DNA from: Paraburkholderia aspalathi
GTDB taxonomy: Bacteria; Pseudomonadota; Gammaproteobacteria; Burkholderiales; Burkholderiaceae
Direction: 5' to 3'
Assembly: GCF_900116445.1 (NCBI RefSeq)
Contig: NZ_FPBH01000021.1
Coordinates: 62,001 to 126,000 of the forward strand
DNA: 64,000 nt
The position numbers and the translations under genes are program-made. The notes beneath the pieces are model-generated. The model saw only the letters and a program-made list of their open reading frames with translations. It had not been told where the DNA came from and ran no database searches. Below, one piece after another: positions 25,277 through 34,154 of the stretch. How positions within the stretch are numbered: the first letter of the stretch is position 1; each line of letters begins with the position of its first letter.

Positions 25277-26818
25277 CTAAGCAAACGTATCCACCAACCC
25301 AACAGTCCGCCGAACGGCAACATTAGCAACACTAGAGTCAGAATCCGAACCAGCAGCGCCGCCTGCATAACCCCCAGCACCGCGCGCTCCAGAGCGCCCC
25401 GAATCTGCGCTCTGCTGCTGCCCGCCCTGCCGGGCAAACCCATCGCTAACACTAGCGCTCCCCAACCCGATACCGTTGGACTCCATCGCCTCGCGAAGCT
25501 TCGGCAACGCCGCCTCGACGGCCTCACGAACCTGCTGGTGCTGCGAAACAAACAACGCATGTGCATGGTTATCGGCAACCTGCAACACAACCTGTAGCGG
25601 CCCCAGATCCTTCGGATTCAAAGTCAGCTCAGCACTCTGCGAATGTGCATTCGACAAAAACACCACCTTCTGACTCAATGCATCTTCCCAATCCGTCGTG
25701 CCCACCTGCGGTGACAACGTATTCGCCGCTTCGGCAGCACCGGCACTACCCGTCGTCTGCACGGCCGCCGTCGTACTCGCGGCGCTCGCCGCTGCCTGGC
25801 CCGCCGCCAGCGCCGCCGTCGCGGCATCGGACGCACTCTTGAAGGACGCCAGATCGTCAGCTTGCGCACCGCCGGCCGCAGCCGTCGCGCTCAGCGCGTC
25901 AGCCGCTGCCTTTGCTGCCGTCGAGGGATCCGCCATCGTTGTGGCCGCCGTCGTCAATGCAGTCTTGCTCGCGTTCGATCCCTTGCCGTCGCCGAACAAA
26001 CCGGCCGCCAGTGTCTTGCCATCCGCCGTTCCGTTGAGTCCGTTGCTCGCGTCAGCACCCAAACCGTTCGCCGCCGTTGCCGCATTCGCCGCCGCGCCGC
26101 TCGCCAGTGCCTGCTGCGGAACCACGCCCTGGCCGCTCGCCAGCGCGGCAAGCGCCGCCTGCAAGGCGTCCTGCGCTGACTTCGAATCGGTCGCGCTCGT
26201 CTTTTTGCCCGTGGTGGTGCCCGTCGTCGGGTCCGTGCCCGTGCCGGGCAGCGTGGTCGCGGCGTCAGTCAGCGCCGTGGCGGGATCTGCGGTCGTCGGG
26301 TCGGTCGCGCTATTCGCGTTGGCCTGCGCTTGAGCCTGTGCCTGGGCAGCCGCAGCCGCTGCTGCCGTGGCGGCGTCGGTCTGCGTGGTCGTGTTGCCGG
26401 ATTTCGCCGGCGTCGTGTTGGTCTGGTCGGTCGAGCTCTGCTGCGTATTGGCAGACGAAGTGGACGATGAACCCGACGATGAGCTGGATGAGGAAGCGCT
26501 CGTCGAGCTGCTGTTGTCCGTATTGCTGCTCGCGGCATCCTGGCTCTTCGTCGACGGATCGGGCGGCGGTGGTGCGTCATGCACGCTCGACGAATCTGCC
26601 GAAGACGACGAATCGGACGCCGACGAAGAGGGCGGCGGAGAGAACGACGGAGCCGGCGGCGTGCTTGCGATCTGCGCGGCCGCGCTGTTTTGCAGGTCGA
26701 TGCTCTGCTGCAAGGTTTGCGAGAACGGCTTGGCGTTCGCCGCAGCGGCCATCGCCGCGTTGGTGGATGTGCTGCTGGCCGAGCCGAGCAGTGAGCCGAT
26801 CTGTGAAAGAAGCGACAT
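25277..26818 (-). CDS. fliK: FliK, hook-length control protein
   Basis: A 513-residue FliK starting at ATG 26818 (AGGA 6 nt upstream; MSLLSQIGSLLGSASS). Residues about 50-380 are extremely Ala/Ser/Thr/Gly-rich, the flexible ruler part. The C-terminal domain (WEDALSQKVVFLSNAHSQSAELTLNPKDLGPLQVVLQV, then ALFVSQHQQVREAVEAALPKLREAMESNGIGLG) is the conserved FliK domain that contacts FlhB and switches export specificity. It ends fliFGHIJK; the inverted repeat starts immediately after its stop. A second FliK-like gene lies at 34155. Confidence 0.94.
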   Translation of the reverse strand: MSLLSQIGSLLGSASSTSTNAAMAAAANAKPFSQTLQQSIDLQNSAAAQIASTPPAPSFSPPPSSSASDSSSSADSSSVHDAPPPPDPSTKSQDAASSNTDNSSSTSASSSSSSSGSSSTSSANTQQSSTDQTNTTPAKSGNTTTQTDAATAAAAAAAQAQAQAQANANSATDPTTADPATALTDAATTLPGTGTDPTTGTTTGKKTSATDSKSAQDALQAALAALASGQGVVPQQALASGAAANAATAANGLGADASNGLNGTADGKTLAAGLFGDGKGSNASKTALTTAATTMADPSTAAKAAADALSATAAAGGAQADDLASFKSASDAATAALAAGQAAASAASTTAAVQTTGSAGAAEAANTLSPQVGTTDWEDALSQKVVFLSNAHSQSAELTLNPKDLGPLQVVLQVADNHAHALFVSQHQQVREAVEAALPKLREAMESNGIGLGSASVSDGFARQGGQQQSADSGRSGARGAGGYAGGAAGSDSDSSVANVAVRRTVGLVDTFA

Positions 26819-26879
26819 AGGGAATCCTGTCAATCCGTCAAACGGGGTGTTCAGTCAATCGAGGCGGTGCCCGGGCGCG

Positions 26880-27329
26880 TTAGGCGCCCTCGACACGCAT
26901 CCTCAGAATGCGGGCGGCGTGTTCGTCTGCATCGCGCTGGTCGCGCCGCGCCATGGTTTTTGCTTCTGCGGCTTCGCCGCGCGCCTGCAGCACTTCATAC
27001 GAGCCGAGCTTCTGCTTCTGGCGTTGCCAGTCGGGCTTGGCCGCCTCGACGCGCGCATTGGCCGTCACCAGCAGATTGCGCTGCTGTTCGATGGCGGCGT
27101 CGAGTGTGTCAATAAATGCCTGGAAATTGCGCATGTTGCCGGCGGGCATGCCAGTCTGAGCGGTCGCCGTGAAACGCGCGTGATATTCGTCGCGGTACTG
27201 CACGAGCGAGTCGAGCTGCGACTGCACGTCGTTGCGTTCGCGCTGCGCGCGGCCTAGACGTTGTGCGGCGGCGTCGACATCGTCCTGGGCGAGGCCGATG
27301 AGCGTCTTGATCGGAAAGTGTTTCGCCAT
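26880..27329 (-). CDS. fliJ: FliJ, export ATPase coiled-coil protein
   Basis: A 149-residue, highly charged, almost wholly helical coiled-coil protein (IKTLIGLAQDDVDAAAQRLGRAQRERNDVQSQLDSL), the usual FliJ length. FliJ sits in the centre of the FliI ring, couples it to FlhA and recycles chaperones. It starts 2 bp after fliI and is followed 61 bp later by fliK. Confidence 0.93.
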   Translation of the reverse strand: MAKHFPIKTLIGLAQDDVDAAAQRLGRAQRERNDVQSQLDSLVQYRDEYHARFTATAQTGMPAGNMRNFQAFIDTLDAAIEQQRNLLVTANARVEAAKPDWQRQKQKLGSYEVLQARGEAAEAKTMARRDQRDADEHAARILRMRVEGA

Positions 27330-27331
27330 CG

Positions 27332-28999
27332 TCAGCCTCCTTGGGCAAACAGAGCGTCCAGCATCTCGAGACTTGGTTCAAAGTTCGCGCATTCGCGAAA
27401 ACCCTGCTGCAAAAACGCTTCCATCCGCGGATACAGCGCAATCGCCCGGTCCAGCAGCGCGTCGCGCCCGCTCGAATAGGCGCCGACGTTGATCAGATCG
27501 CGGTTGCGCTGATAGCGCGACAGCATCTGCTTGAACATACGCGTCTTCTCGAGATGGTTATCGTCGATCAGCGCGGTCATTGCCCGGCTAATCGAGGCTT
27601 CGATGTCGATCGCCGGATAGTGGCCGGCCTCGGCGAGCGAGCGCGACAGCACGATGTGGCCGTCGAGAATCGCGCGCGCGGAGTCGGCAATCGGGTCCTG
27701 CTGGTCGTCGCCTTCGGTCAGCACGGTGTAGAACGCGGTGATCGAACCGCCGCCCGCCGGGCCGTTGCCGGTCCGTTCGACGAGCGCCGGCAGTTTGGCG
27801 AACACCGAAGGCGGATACCCCTTGGTGGCGGGCGGCTCGCCCACGGCGAGCGCGATCTCGCGCTGCGCCATCGCGTAGCGGGTCAGCGAATCCATCAGCA
27901 GCAGCACGTGCTTGCCCTGGTCGCGGAAATATTCGGCGAGCGAGGTCGAGTACGACGCAGCCTGCATCCGCAGGAGCGGCGAGACGTCGGCGGGCGCGGC
28001 GATCACCACCGAGCGCGCGAGGCCTTCCTCGCCGAGAATCTGTTCGATGAATTCCTTCACTTCGCGGCCGCGTTCGCCGATCAGGCCGATCACGATCACC
28101 TCCGCGCTGGTGTAGCGCGCCATCGTGCCGAGCAGCACCGATTTACCGACGCCCGAACCGGCGAACAGGCCCATGCGCTGGCCGCGGCCCACGGTCAGGA
28201 GTGCGTTGATAGCGCGCACGCCGACGTCGAGCACCTTGTGAATCGGCTCGCGGTTCAGCGGGTTGATGACCGGTGAGGAGAGCGGCGCATCGGCATGCGC
28301 GCCGAGTGGGCCGAGGCCGTCGAGCGGGCGGCCCGATGCATCCAGCACGCGGCCGAGCAGTTCCCAGCCGACCGGCAGGCGCTTCGCGCCCGCCATCGGA
28401 TCGGCGATCGGCGCGCTTTCGAGCGGATACACGCGTGCGCCGGGCAAGAGGCCGATCACTTCGGTGGTCGGCATCAGAAACAGTTTGTCGCCTGAGAAGC
28501 CGACCACTTCGGCTTCGGCCATCGCCAGCGAACTGCCGAATGGCAGCTCGATCATCACTTCGGCGCCCACCGACAGGCGCAGACCGACCGCTTCGAGCAC
28601 CAGGCCGGCGGCGCGCGTCAAACGTCCGCAGGCGCGCATCGGCTTGGCGATTGCGTTGCGGGCGCGTAGCGCGTCGAGCCGGCCGCGCCAGGCTTGCATG
28701 TGCGGATTGCTGTCGAGGGCGGGATCGTACGGGGCAGGGGCGGGAGGGGGTGAAACGGGACTCGAAGAAACGGCGGATTCGCGGCTCGCCGCCGCGCCCT
28801 TCGCAGGGTGCCCGGCGTTAGGGTGCCCGTGAGCGGGATCGCGTAGCGCGGCGTCGATGGCCGCGACGGCAGCCGCAGCGGGCGTCACCGTGGCCGGTAC
28901 ATCCGCCAGCGCCTCGGCGCCGAACGACGCCAGCGCCAACTCACGTTCGAGCGGTGTCAGATCGCTGGCGCGGATCTCTTCGAGTGTCGGCTTCACCAT
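27332..28999 (-). CDS. fliI: FliI, flagellar export ATPase with extended N-terminus
   Basis: A 555-residue F1-beta-like ATPase. Walker A GLFAGSGVGKSVLLGTM is at about residues 275-291, followed by VIGLIGERGREVKEFIE, the Walker B strand HVLLLMDSLTRYA and SGEGDDQQDPI-type loops. Enteric FliI is about 457 residues; here about 100 extra N-terminal residues, rich in Ala and Pro (SPVSPPPAPAP), precede the conserved domain. FliI with FliH and FliJ energises export and cargo release. The start overlaps the fliH stop by 7 bp. Confidence 0.96.
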   Translation of the reverse strand: MVKPTLEEIRASDLTPLERELALASFGAEALADVPATVTPAAAAVAAIDAALRDPAHGHPNAGHPAKGAAASRESAVSSSPVSPPPAPAPYDPALDSNPHMQAWRGRLDALRARNAIAKPMRACGRLTRAAGLVLEAVGLRLSVGAEVMIELPFGSSLAMAEAEVVGFSGDKLFLMPTTEVIGLLPGARVYPLESAPIADPMAGAKRLPVGWELLGRVLDASGRPLDGLGPLGAHADAPLSSPVINPLNREPIHKVLDVGVRAINALLTVGRGQRMGLFAGSGVGKSVLLGTMARYTSAEVIVIGLIGERGREVKEFIEQILGEEGLARSVVIAAPADVSPLLRMQAASYSTSLAEYFRDQGKHVLLLMDSLTRYAMAQREIALAVGEPPATKGYPPSVFAKLPALVERTGNGPAGGGSITAFYTVLTEGDDQQDPIADSARAILDGHIVLSRSLAEAGHYPAIDIEASISRAMTALIDDNHLEKTRMFKQMLSRYQRNRDLINVGAYSSGRDALLDRAIALYPRMEAFLQQGFRECANFEPSLEMLDALFAQGG

Positions 29000-29676
29000 G
29001 TGCTCACCTTGCCGAGTGCGGCGGCGACGCGCTCCCAGCGCGTGTCGATGCCGGCGTCGACTTCACCGGTGCCGGCTTGCGCGCGGCAGCCGCCGCGTTC
29101 GACCGACGGATCGGTACGCACGGTCCAGCCACGCGTTTGCAGTTCTTCCATCAGATAGGCTTCGACGACCGGCAGGTCGGCGGGGCTGACGATCAGCGCC
29201 GGCGCGCCGACCAGTGCCGGTTCGGTGGCCAGCACCTCGCGGGCGGCGGCAATCAGCGCGGTCGGATCGTGCTGCACATGCTGGCGCACCACCTGTTGGG
29301 CGATGTCGAGCGCCAATGCGACCAGCGTTTCCGAGATCGCGCCTTGCGTGCCGTCGAGCGCTGCCTTGAAGGTTTCGGCGAGCGCGGCGAGGCGTGCCGC
29401 TTCTTCACGTGCTTCGCTTTGACCCTGCTCGAAACCCTGTGCGTGGCCTTGCTCATAACCGGCCTGATAGCCGAGCGCCTGCCCGGCCACGTGACCCGTC
29501 GCGATGCCCTGTGCATGCGCGGCGTCGCGCAGACGTTCGAGTTCGGCTTCGAATGCACCGTCGTCGACTTCGGGTGCGGGCGGCGCCGGCGGCACCGGAT
29601 CGAACGAGGCCATCTCCCAGCGCTGGTAGGCCGAGAGGCGCTCCTTCGCTGCGGAGTTCTGATCAGACATACGCAT
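28993..29676 (-). CDS. fliH: FliH, regulator of the export ATPase
   Basis: A 227-residue FliH. The middle has the family's GxxxG-type repeats (GIATGHVAGQALGYQAGYEQ, then GHAQGFEQGQSE). These are followed by a helical stretch and the C-terminal FliI-binding domain (DIAQQVVRQHVQHDPTALIAAAREVL). FliH dimers hold FliI and dock it on FliN. ATG 29676 (AAGG 6 nt upstream) or ATG 29670 may be the start; both overlap the fliG 3' end. Confidence 0.93.
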   Translation of the reverse strand: MRMSDQNSAAKERLSAYQRWEMASFDPVPPAPPAPEVDDGAFEAELERLRDAAHAQGIATGHVAGQALGYQAGYEQGHAQGFEQGQSEAREEAARLAALAETFKAALDGTQGAISETLVALALDIAQQVVRQHVQHDPTALIAAAREVLATEPALVGAPALIVSPADLPVVEAYLMEELQTRGWTVRTDPSVERGGCRAQAGTGEVDAGIDTRWERVAAALGKVSTW

Positions 29677-30658
29677 CTTCCGCCTTGCCGCCTAGAACGA
29701 TCTGGCCGCTTTCCGCCAGATTGCGCACGATCTGCAGGATGCGGCGTTGCTGCGTCTCGACTTCGGAGACGCGGACCGGGCCGCGCGCATCGAGGTCTTC
29801 GGCGAGCAGTTCGGCAGCACGCTGCGACATGTTCGACAAGAACTTCTGGCGCAGCGCGGGCGGCGCGCCCTTCAGCGAGATGATCAACGCCTCGGACTCG
29901 ACTTCCTTCAGCAACAGCTGGATCGCGCGGTCTTCCAGATCGAGCAGGTTCTCGAACACAAACATCTGATCAATGATCTTCTGCGCGAGTTCCGCGTCGT
30001 ATTGACGAACATTCTCGATGACGCCTTCTTCATGGTTGCTCGACATGAAGTTGAGAATTTCGGCCGCCGTGCGGATGCCGCCCATCGGGCTGCGCTTGAG
30101 GTTGTCGCTGCCGGACAGGAGGCCCGTCAGCACGTCGTCGAGTTCGCGCAGCGCGGCCGGCTGGATGCCGTCGAGCGTGGCGATCCGCAGCAGCACGTCG
30201 TTACGCAGCCGCTCGGTGAAACAGGCGACGATTTCCGAAGCCTGATCGCGGTCCAGGTGAACGAGGATGGTCGCGATGATCTGCGGGTGCTCGTTCTTGA
30301 TCAGTTCGGCCACCGCCGCGGAGTCCATCCACTTGAGGCCTTCGATACCGCTGGTATCGCTGCCCTGCAGAATCCGGTCGATGATCGCGCCGGCCTTGTC
30401 GTCTCCGAGCGCCTTGGTCAGCACCGAGCGGATGTAGTCGCTCGAATCGAGCGAGAGAGCGGTGTGCTTCTCGGCCTCGCGCACGAACTCCTGCAGGACC
30501 TCGTCGATCTGCTCGCGCGTGATGTTCTTCAGCGCGGCCATTGTCACGCCAATCTTCTGGACCTCACGCGGCCCGAGGAATTTGAACACCTGCGCGGCTT
30601 CTTCCTCGCCGATCGACATCAGCAGGAGCGCGCTCTTCATTACGCCTTCAGCGCTCAT
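29663..30658 (-). CDS. fliG: FliG, motor switch and torque protein
   Basis: A 331-residue FliG with the N-terminal MS-ring-binding domain (KSALLLMSIGEEEAAQVFKFLGPREVQKIG) and the middle EHPQIIATILVHLDRDQASEIV motif. The C-terminal torque helix has charged residues that contact MotA (DLEDRAIQLLLKEVESEALIISLKGA). The length is standard. It overlaps fliF by 11 bp and fliH by 14 bp. Confidence 0.97.
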   Translation of the reverse strand: MSAEGVMKSALLLMSIGEEEAAQVFKFLGPREVQKIGVTMAALKNITREQIDEVLQEFVREAEKHTALSLDSSDYIRSVLTKALGDDKAGAIIDRILQGSDTSGIEGLKWMDSAAVAELIKNEHPQIIATILVHLDRDQASEIVACFTERLRNDVLLRIATLDGIQPAALRELDDVLTGLLSGSDNLKRSPMGGIRTAAEILNFMSSNHEEGVIENVRQYDAELAQKIIDQMFVFENLLDLEDRAIQLLLKEVESEALIISLKGAPPALRQKFLSNMSQRAAELLAEDLDARGPVRVSEVETQQRRILQIVRNLAESGQIVLGGKAEDAYV

Positions 30659-32447
30659 CGGACACCCAGTTTTTCACGACGGTTGCAACAATCTTCGGAT
30701 CCTGGCGCGCGATGTTGCGCGCGAATTCCAGATTCCGTTCGTATTTGTGTTTCGAGTTTTCCAGCGCGAGCAATTCGTTGTCGCTTTCCAGTTCGGCGAC
30801 GGTCGGCGCACCCGCACGCTCGGCGGCGGGGATGCCGTCCAGCAGCACCGGCTCGTCCGGCGACGGCAGCGCCGCGGCGGCAACCGGCTCCGGCGGCGGG
30901 AAAGCGCGGCGCAGCGCCGGCTTCACCATCACGAAGTAGAGGAACAGGGCGACTGCGGCGATGCCGAGGTAGGTCGCGATCTGCTTGGCAAGCGCGATCA
31001 TGTCCGGCGTGCGCCACCACGGCAGATCGGCGTCCGGGTCGACGTCGGCGGTGAACGGGCTGTTGACCAGGTTGACGGAGTCGCCGCGCGCCTGATCGAA
31101 GCCCATCGCGTCTTTCACCAGCTGAGTGACCTGCGCGAGCTTGTCGGCAGTGACCGGTTGCATCGTCGCGTGGCCCTTGGCGTCCACCACCCGCAGATAG
31201 TTGACTACCACCGCCACCGACAGACGCTTGATGCCGCCCATCGGCTGCTCCAGATGCTGCACGGTCTTGTTCAGTTCGTAGTTGGTGGTCGAATCCTTGC
31301 GGTCGCTGACCGGCGTCGTGGTCACGCCGCTCGCGCCGTTGCTCGCCGTGATCGGCGCGGAGGCCGGTTGCGGCGGCTGGTTCGACAGCGCGCCCGGCAC
31401 GCCGGAGGCCCCGGCTTGCGACATTTCGGTCGCGGTGCTCGTTTGCTGGCTGCGGATCGCCGACTGCTGCGGGTTGCCGTTCGGGCCGTAGTTTTCCGAG
31501 GTCTGCTCGGTGTGCGAGAAGTCGATGTCGGCGCTGACCTGCGAGTGCGCGTTGCCGGAACCGAACAGGGGCGACAGGATCGCGTCGATGCGTTGCTGCG
31601 TGTTGCGCTCGATCTGCTGGCGGTACTTGAGTTGCGAGGCGTCCAGACCGCTGCCGGTGGACGGCTGCGTGAGCAGGTTGCCGTCCTGGTCGAGGATGGT
31701 CACGCCCTTCACCGGCATATCCGGCACCGCCGAGGACACCATATGGGTGATCGCCAGCACCTGGCCTTCGTCGAGTGCGCGGCCCGGGTAGAGGTTGACC
31801 AGCACGGAAGCCGACGGCGCTTCCTTGTCGCGCACAAATACGGAAGGCTTCGGAATGGCCAGATGCACGCGCGCCGACTTCACCGACGAAATCGACTCGA
31901 CCGTGCGTTCCAGTTCACCTTCCAGCGAACGCTGGTAATTGATCTGCTCGGCGAACTGGCTGATGCCGAACTTCTGGTTGTCCATCAGTTCGAAGCCGAC
32001 CGAGCCGCTCTTGGGCAGGCCCTGCGAAGCCAGACGCAGACGCATTTCATGCACCTGCTCGGCCGGCACGAGGATCGCACCACCGGCGTCGGAGAACTTG
32101 TAGGGGATGTTGGCCGCCTGCAGCGCGGTGATGATGGCGCCGCCGTCGCGATCCGACAGGTTGCTGTAGAGCACCTTGTAGTCTGGTGCGCGCGACCACA
32201 GGAACAGACCCGCGACGATAGCGACCAGCAGCGCGACCGCGAAAATCAGCGGCGCGCGCGGGTTGCCGCGCATTTGCGCGAGGCCTGACAGACGCTGGCC
32301 GAAGTTGCCGCCCAGGTTGCCCCCAAGGCCGCCGAGGTCCGCGGCACCGCCGGCCTGGCCGGTGCCGGCAGCACCGGCGCCGGGCTGCGCGCCGGCGAGG
32401 CCCATGCGGGCGTCGGGGTTGATCAAAGAGTTGGCTGACGAATCCAT
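30648..32447 (-). CDS. fliF: FliF, MS-ring protein
   Basis: A 599-residue FliF starting at ATG 32447. It has two membrane helices (PLIFAVALLVAIVAGLFLW near residues 50-70; YLGIAAVALFLYFVMVKPAL toward the C-terminus). Between them is the large periplasmic ring-building region (KVLYSNLSDRDGGAIITALQAANIPYKF; LARTVESI-type RBM blocks). The C-terminal VATVVKNWVSDER is the FliG-binding tail. The first 45 residues are Gly/Ala-rich. It is the first gene of the minus-strand fliFGHIJK unit, divergent from fliE across 237 bp. Confidence 0.96.
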   Translation of the reverse strand: MDSSANSLINPDARMGLAGAQPGAGAAGTGQAGGAADLGGLGGNLGGNFGQRLSGLAQMRGNPRAPLIFAVALLVAIVAGLFLWSRAPDYKVLYSNLSDRDGGAIITALQAANIPYKFSDAGGAILVPAEQVHEMRLRLASQGLPKSGSVGFELMDNQKFGISQFAEQINYQRSLEGELERTVESISSVKSARVHLAIPKPSVFVRDKEAPSASVLVNLYPGRALDEGQVLAITHMVSSAVPDMPVKGVTILDQDGNLLTQPSTGSGLDASQLKYRQQIERNTQQRIDAILSPLFGSGNAHSQVSADIDFSHTEQTSENYGPNGNPQQSAIRSQQTSTATEMSQAGASGVPGALSNQPPQPASAPITASNGASGVTTTPVSDRKDSTTNYELNKTVQHLEQPMGGIKRLSVAVVVNYLRVVDAKGHATMQPVTADKLAQVTQLVKDAMGFDQARGDSVNLVNSPFTADVDPDADLPWWRTPDMIALAKQIATYLGIAAVALFLYFVMVKPALRRAFPPPEPVAAAALPSPDEPVLLDGIPAAERAGAPTVAELESDNELLALENSKHKYERNLEFARNIARQDPKIVATVVKNWVSDER

Positions 32448-32684
32448 GCGTCGGGTATCTCCGGGATGCCTTTGCGTTCTGCCGCTTCTGCGCGCCGAGG
32501 GTCGGCGGGCGTGCGGACAGAGACTTTCACCATTGAAATTATCCGCAGCGCGGCTCAACCCGATTGCTTGAATAGAGCCGGGTTTCCCCCCTAGTTTCGG
32601 GGCTTTCCCGGATGACCCACTGCTATGCTTTCGTTCAGATCGGTACGGTTTCTGGCATGCCGGTCGTCAATCCCTGGAGAGAAC

Positions 32685-33020
32685 ATGACTTTGCCCGTGA
32701 ACGCGCTCTCGTCGGCGCTGCAACAGATGCAGTCGATGGCGGCGCAAGCGGCCGGCGGCAACACCCCGGTGGCCGAGCAGTCCGGCGCGGCGACGGCCGG
32801 CGGCTTCGCCTCGGCGCTGAAGGCCTCGTTGGACAAGATCAGCGGCGATCAGACCAAGGCGGCCGGCGAATCGCAGGCGTTCGAGCTTGGCGCGTCGAAT
32901 GTCTCGCTGAACGACGTGATGGTCGACTCGCAGAAGGCCAACATCGGCTTCCAGTTCGGTCTGCAGGTGCGCAACAAACTGGTGTCGGCCTATAACGACA
33001 TCATGCAGATGTCGGTGTAA
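32685..33020 (+). CDS. fliE: FliE, MS-ring to rod adaptor
   Basis: A 111-residue FliE starting at ATG 32685 (GGAGAG upstream). The C-terminal part (NVSLNDVMVDSQKANIGFQFGLQVRNKLVSAYNDIMQMSV) is the conserved adaptor helix pair. FliE joins the MS ring to the FlgB rod and is the first axial substrate. It is transcribed away from fliF. A GC-rich stem at 33029-33052, without a U-run, follows the stop. Confidence 0.95.
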   Translation: MTLPVNALSSALQQMQSMAAQAAGGNTPVAEQSGAATAGGFASALKASLDKISGDQTKAAGESQAFELGASNVSLNDVMVDSQKANIGFQFGLQVRNKLVSAYNDIMQMSV

Positions 33021-33202
33021 GTGCGGCTCGGGCGGCAGGGCTGTTCCGCCCGCCCGAACGCATGCGCCCAGATGCAACGCTGTGTGGTTTCACGGCAGGA
33101 CAGCCGGCCCGGCGCGCCCACGAGGCGCTTCGTGGCGGGCGGCCTTGCCACGCTCAGCGCGATATCGCCCCTTTCGGCCCCTTAATCCCCCTTACAACGG
33201 CC

Positions 33203-33230
33203 TAAAGCTTTCCCGCTGCCTATCCGATAA
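33203..33230 (+). promoter_or_regulatory. Sigma-28 (FliA) promoter for fliS-fliT
   Basis: TAAAGCTT, a 12-nt spacer and TCCGATAA match the FliA consensus at 7/8 and 7/8. It lies 86 nt before the fliS ATG, inside the 295-bp fliE-fliS gap, which holds no other gene. Confidence 0.8.
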
Positions 33231-33315
33231 CCAGATACAGGCAGAAATCCGGGTGCGGCAACGTGCACGGATGGGGTGCCGCGACCAACCGAAGTGCAAG
33301 AGAGGAGGAGCGCCG

Positions 33316-33750
33316 ATGTTTTCCCCAGGACACTCTGGAGCCAATGCGTACGCGCGCGTCGGCGTCGAGACAGGGGTGATGGGCGCGAGTCCGCATCGTC
33401 TGATCGTGATGTTGTATCAGGGCGCCCGGCAGGCGATTGCGCAAGCGCGCATGCATGTGCAGCAAGGCAATGTGTCGGCGCGTGGTGAGGCGATCGGCAA
33501 GGCGATTCAGATCGTCGAAAGCGGGCTGCAACTATCGCTGAACCTTGAGGTGGGCGGCGAGATTGCAGAGCGGTTGGACGCGCTATATAGCTATATGTCG
33601 CGCCGGCTGCTCGAAGCCAATATAAAACAGAGCGAGGCGATGCTGGTCGAAGTCGACGGCCTGCTGGCGACACTCGAAGAGGCATGGATCGGGATCGCCC
33701 CGGAGATCGCGCGGATGGCAGCCCAGCCGGCCGCGGAAAGCATGAGATGA
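33316..33750 (+). CDS. fliS: FliS, flagellin chaperone
   Basis: A 144-residue FliS starting at ATG 33316 (AGGAGGAG upstream). The family core is AYARVGVETGVMGASPHRLIVMLYQGARQAIAQAR, followed by GEAIGKAIQIVESGLQLSLN. FliS binds the flagellin C-terminus and prevents polymerisation in the cytoplasm. Flagellin itself (fliC) and the cap fliD are not in this window. Its stop overlaps the fliT start (ATGA). Confidence 0.95.
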   Translation: MFSPGHSGANAYARVGVETGVMGASPHRLIVMLYQGARQAIAQARMHVQQGNVSARGEAIGKAIQIVESGLQLSLNLEVGGEIAERLDALYSYMSRRLLEANIKQSEAMLVEVDGLLATLEEAWIGIAPEIARMAAQPAAESMR

Positions 33751-34073
33751 CATCGAACGCAGAATATTTCGCCCGCTACGAGGCGATTGCAGCGATTTCC
33801 CGCCGCATGCTGACAGCTGCCCGGCGAGCCCTGTGGAATGATCTGGTCCACTTGCAGGAGGAATATCGGAATCTGGTGGACGCGTTGAAAGACGCGGAAG
33901 CCGGGGTCAGACTGGACGATGCGGAGCGCCTGCGCAAATACGCGCTGATCCGTCAGATTCTGGCCGACGACGCTGCGATCCGCGATCTGGCGAATCCGCG
34001 TATGGCCAATCTGTCGGCGCTGTTCGCCGGACGGCCGACTCGTGTGCTCAAGGAACTGTACGGGGCACGCTGA
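33747..34073 (+). CDS. fliT: FliT-like flagellar chaperone
   Basis: A 108-residue helical protein (ATG 33747, overlapping the fliS stop by 4 bp). Its sequence (YEAIAAISRRMLTAARRALWNDLVHLQEEYRNLVDALK) fits the poorly conserved FliT family in length, helix pattern and position directly after fliS. FliT is the FliD chaperone and in enteric bacteria also a negative regulator of FlhDC. The call depends more on position than on motifs. Confidence 0.8.
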   Translation: MTSNAEYFARYEAIAAISRRMLTAARRALWNDLVHLQEEYRNLVDALKDAEAGVRLDDAERLRKYALIRQILADDAAIRDLANPRMANLSALFAGRPTRVLKELYGAR

Positions 34074-34154
34074 GTTTGCCCGCGAGCAAGGCGCTGCTTG
34101 AGTCCGCCTGACTGGATTTGAGCGCGTTGCTGCCAATGTGACCAAGGAATCGGT

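Noticed and set aside
24321..25590. Small frames inside the inverted repeat, both containing the peptide SGGGLPDGAGFRFFAF
   Set aside because: The shared peptide comes from reading the two inverted arms; no start signals, and one overlaps the fliK 3' end.
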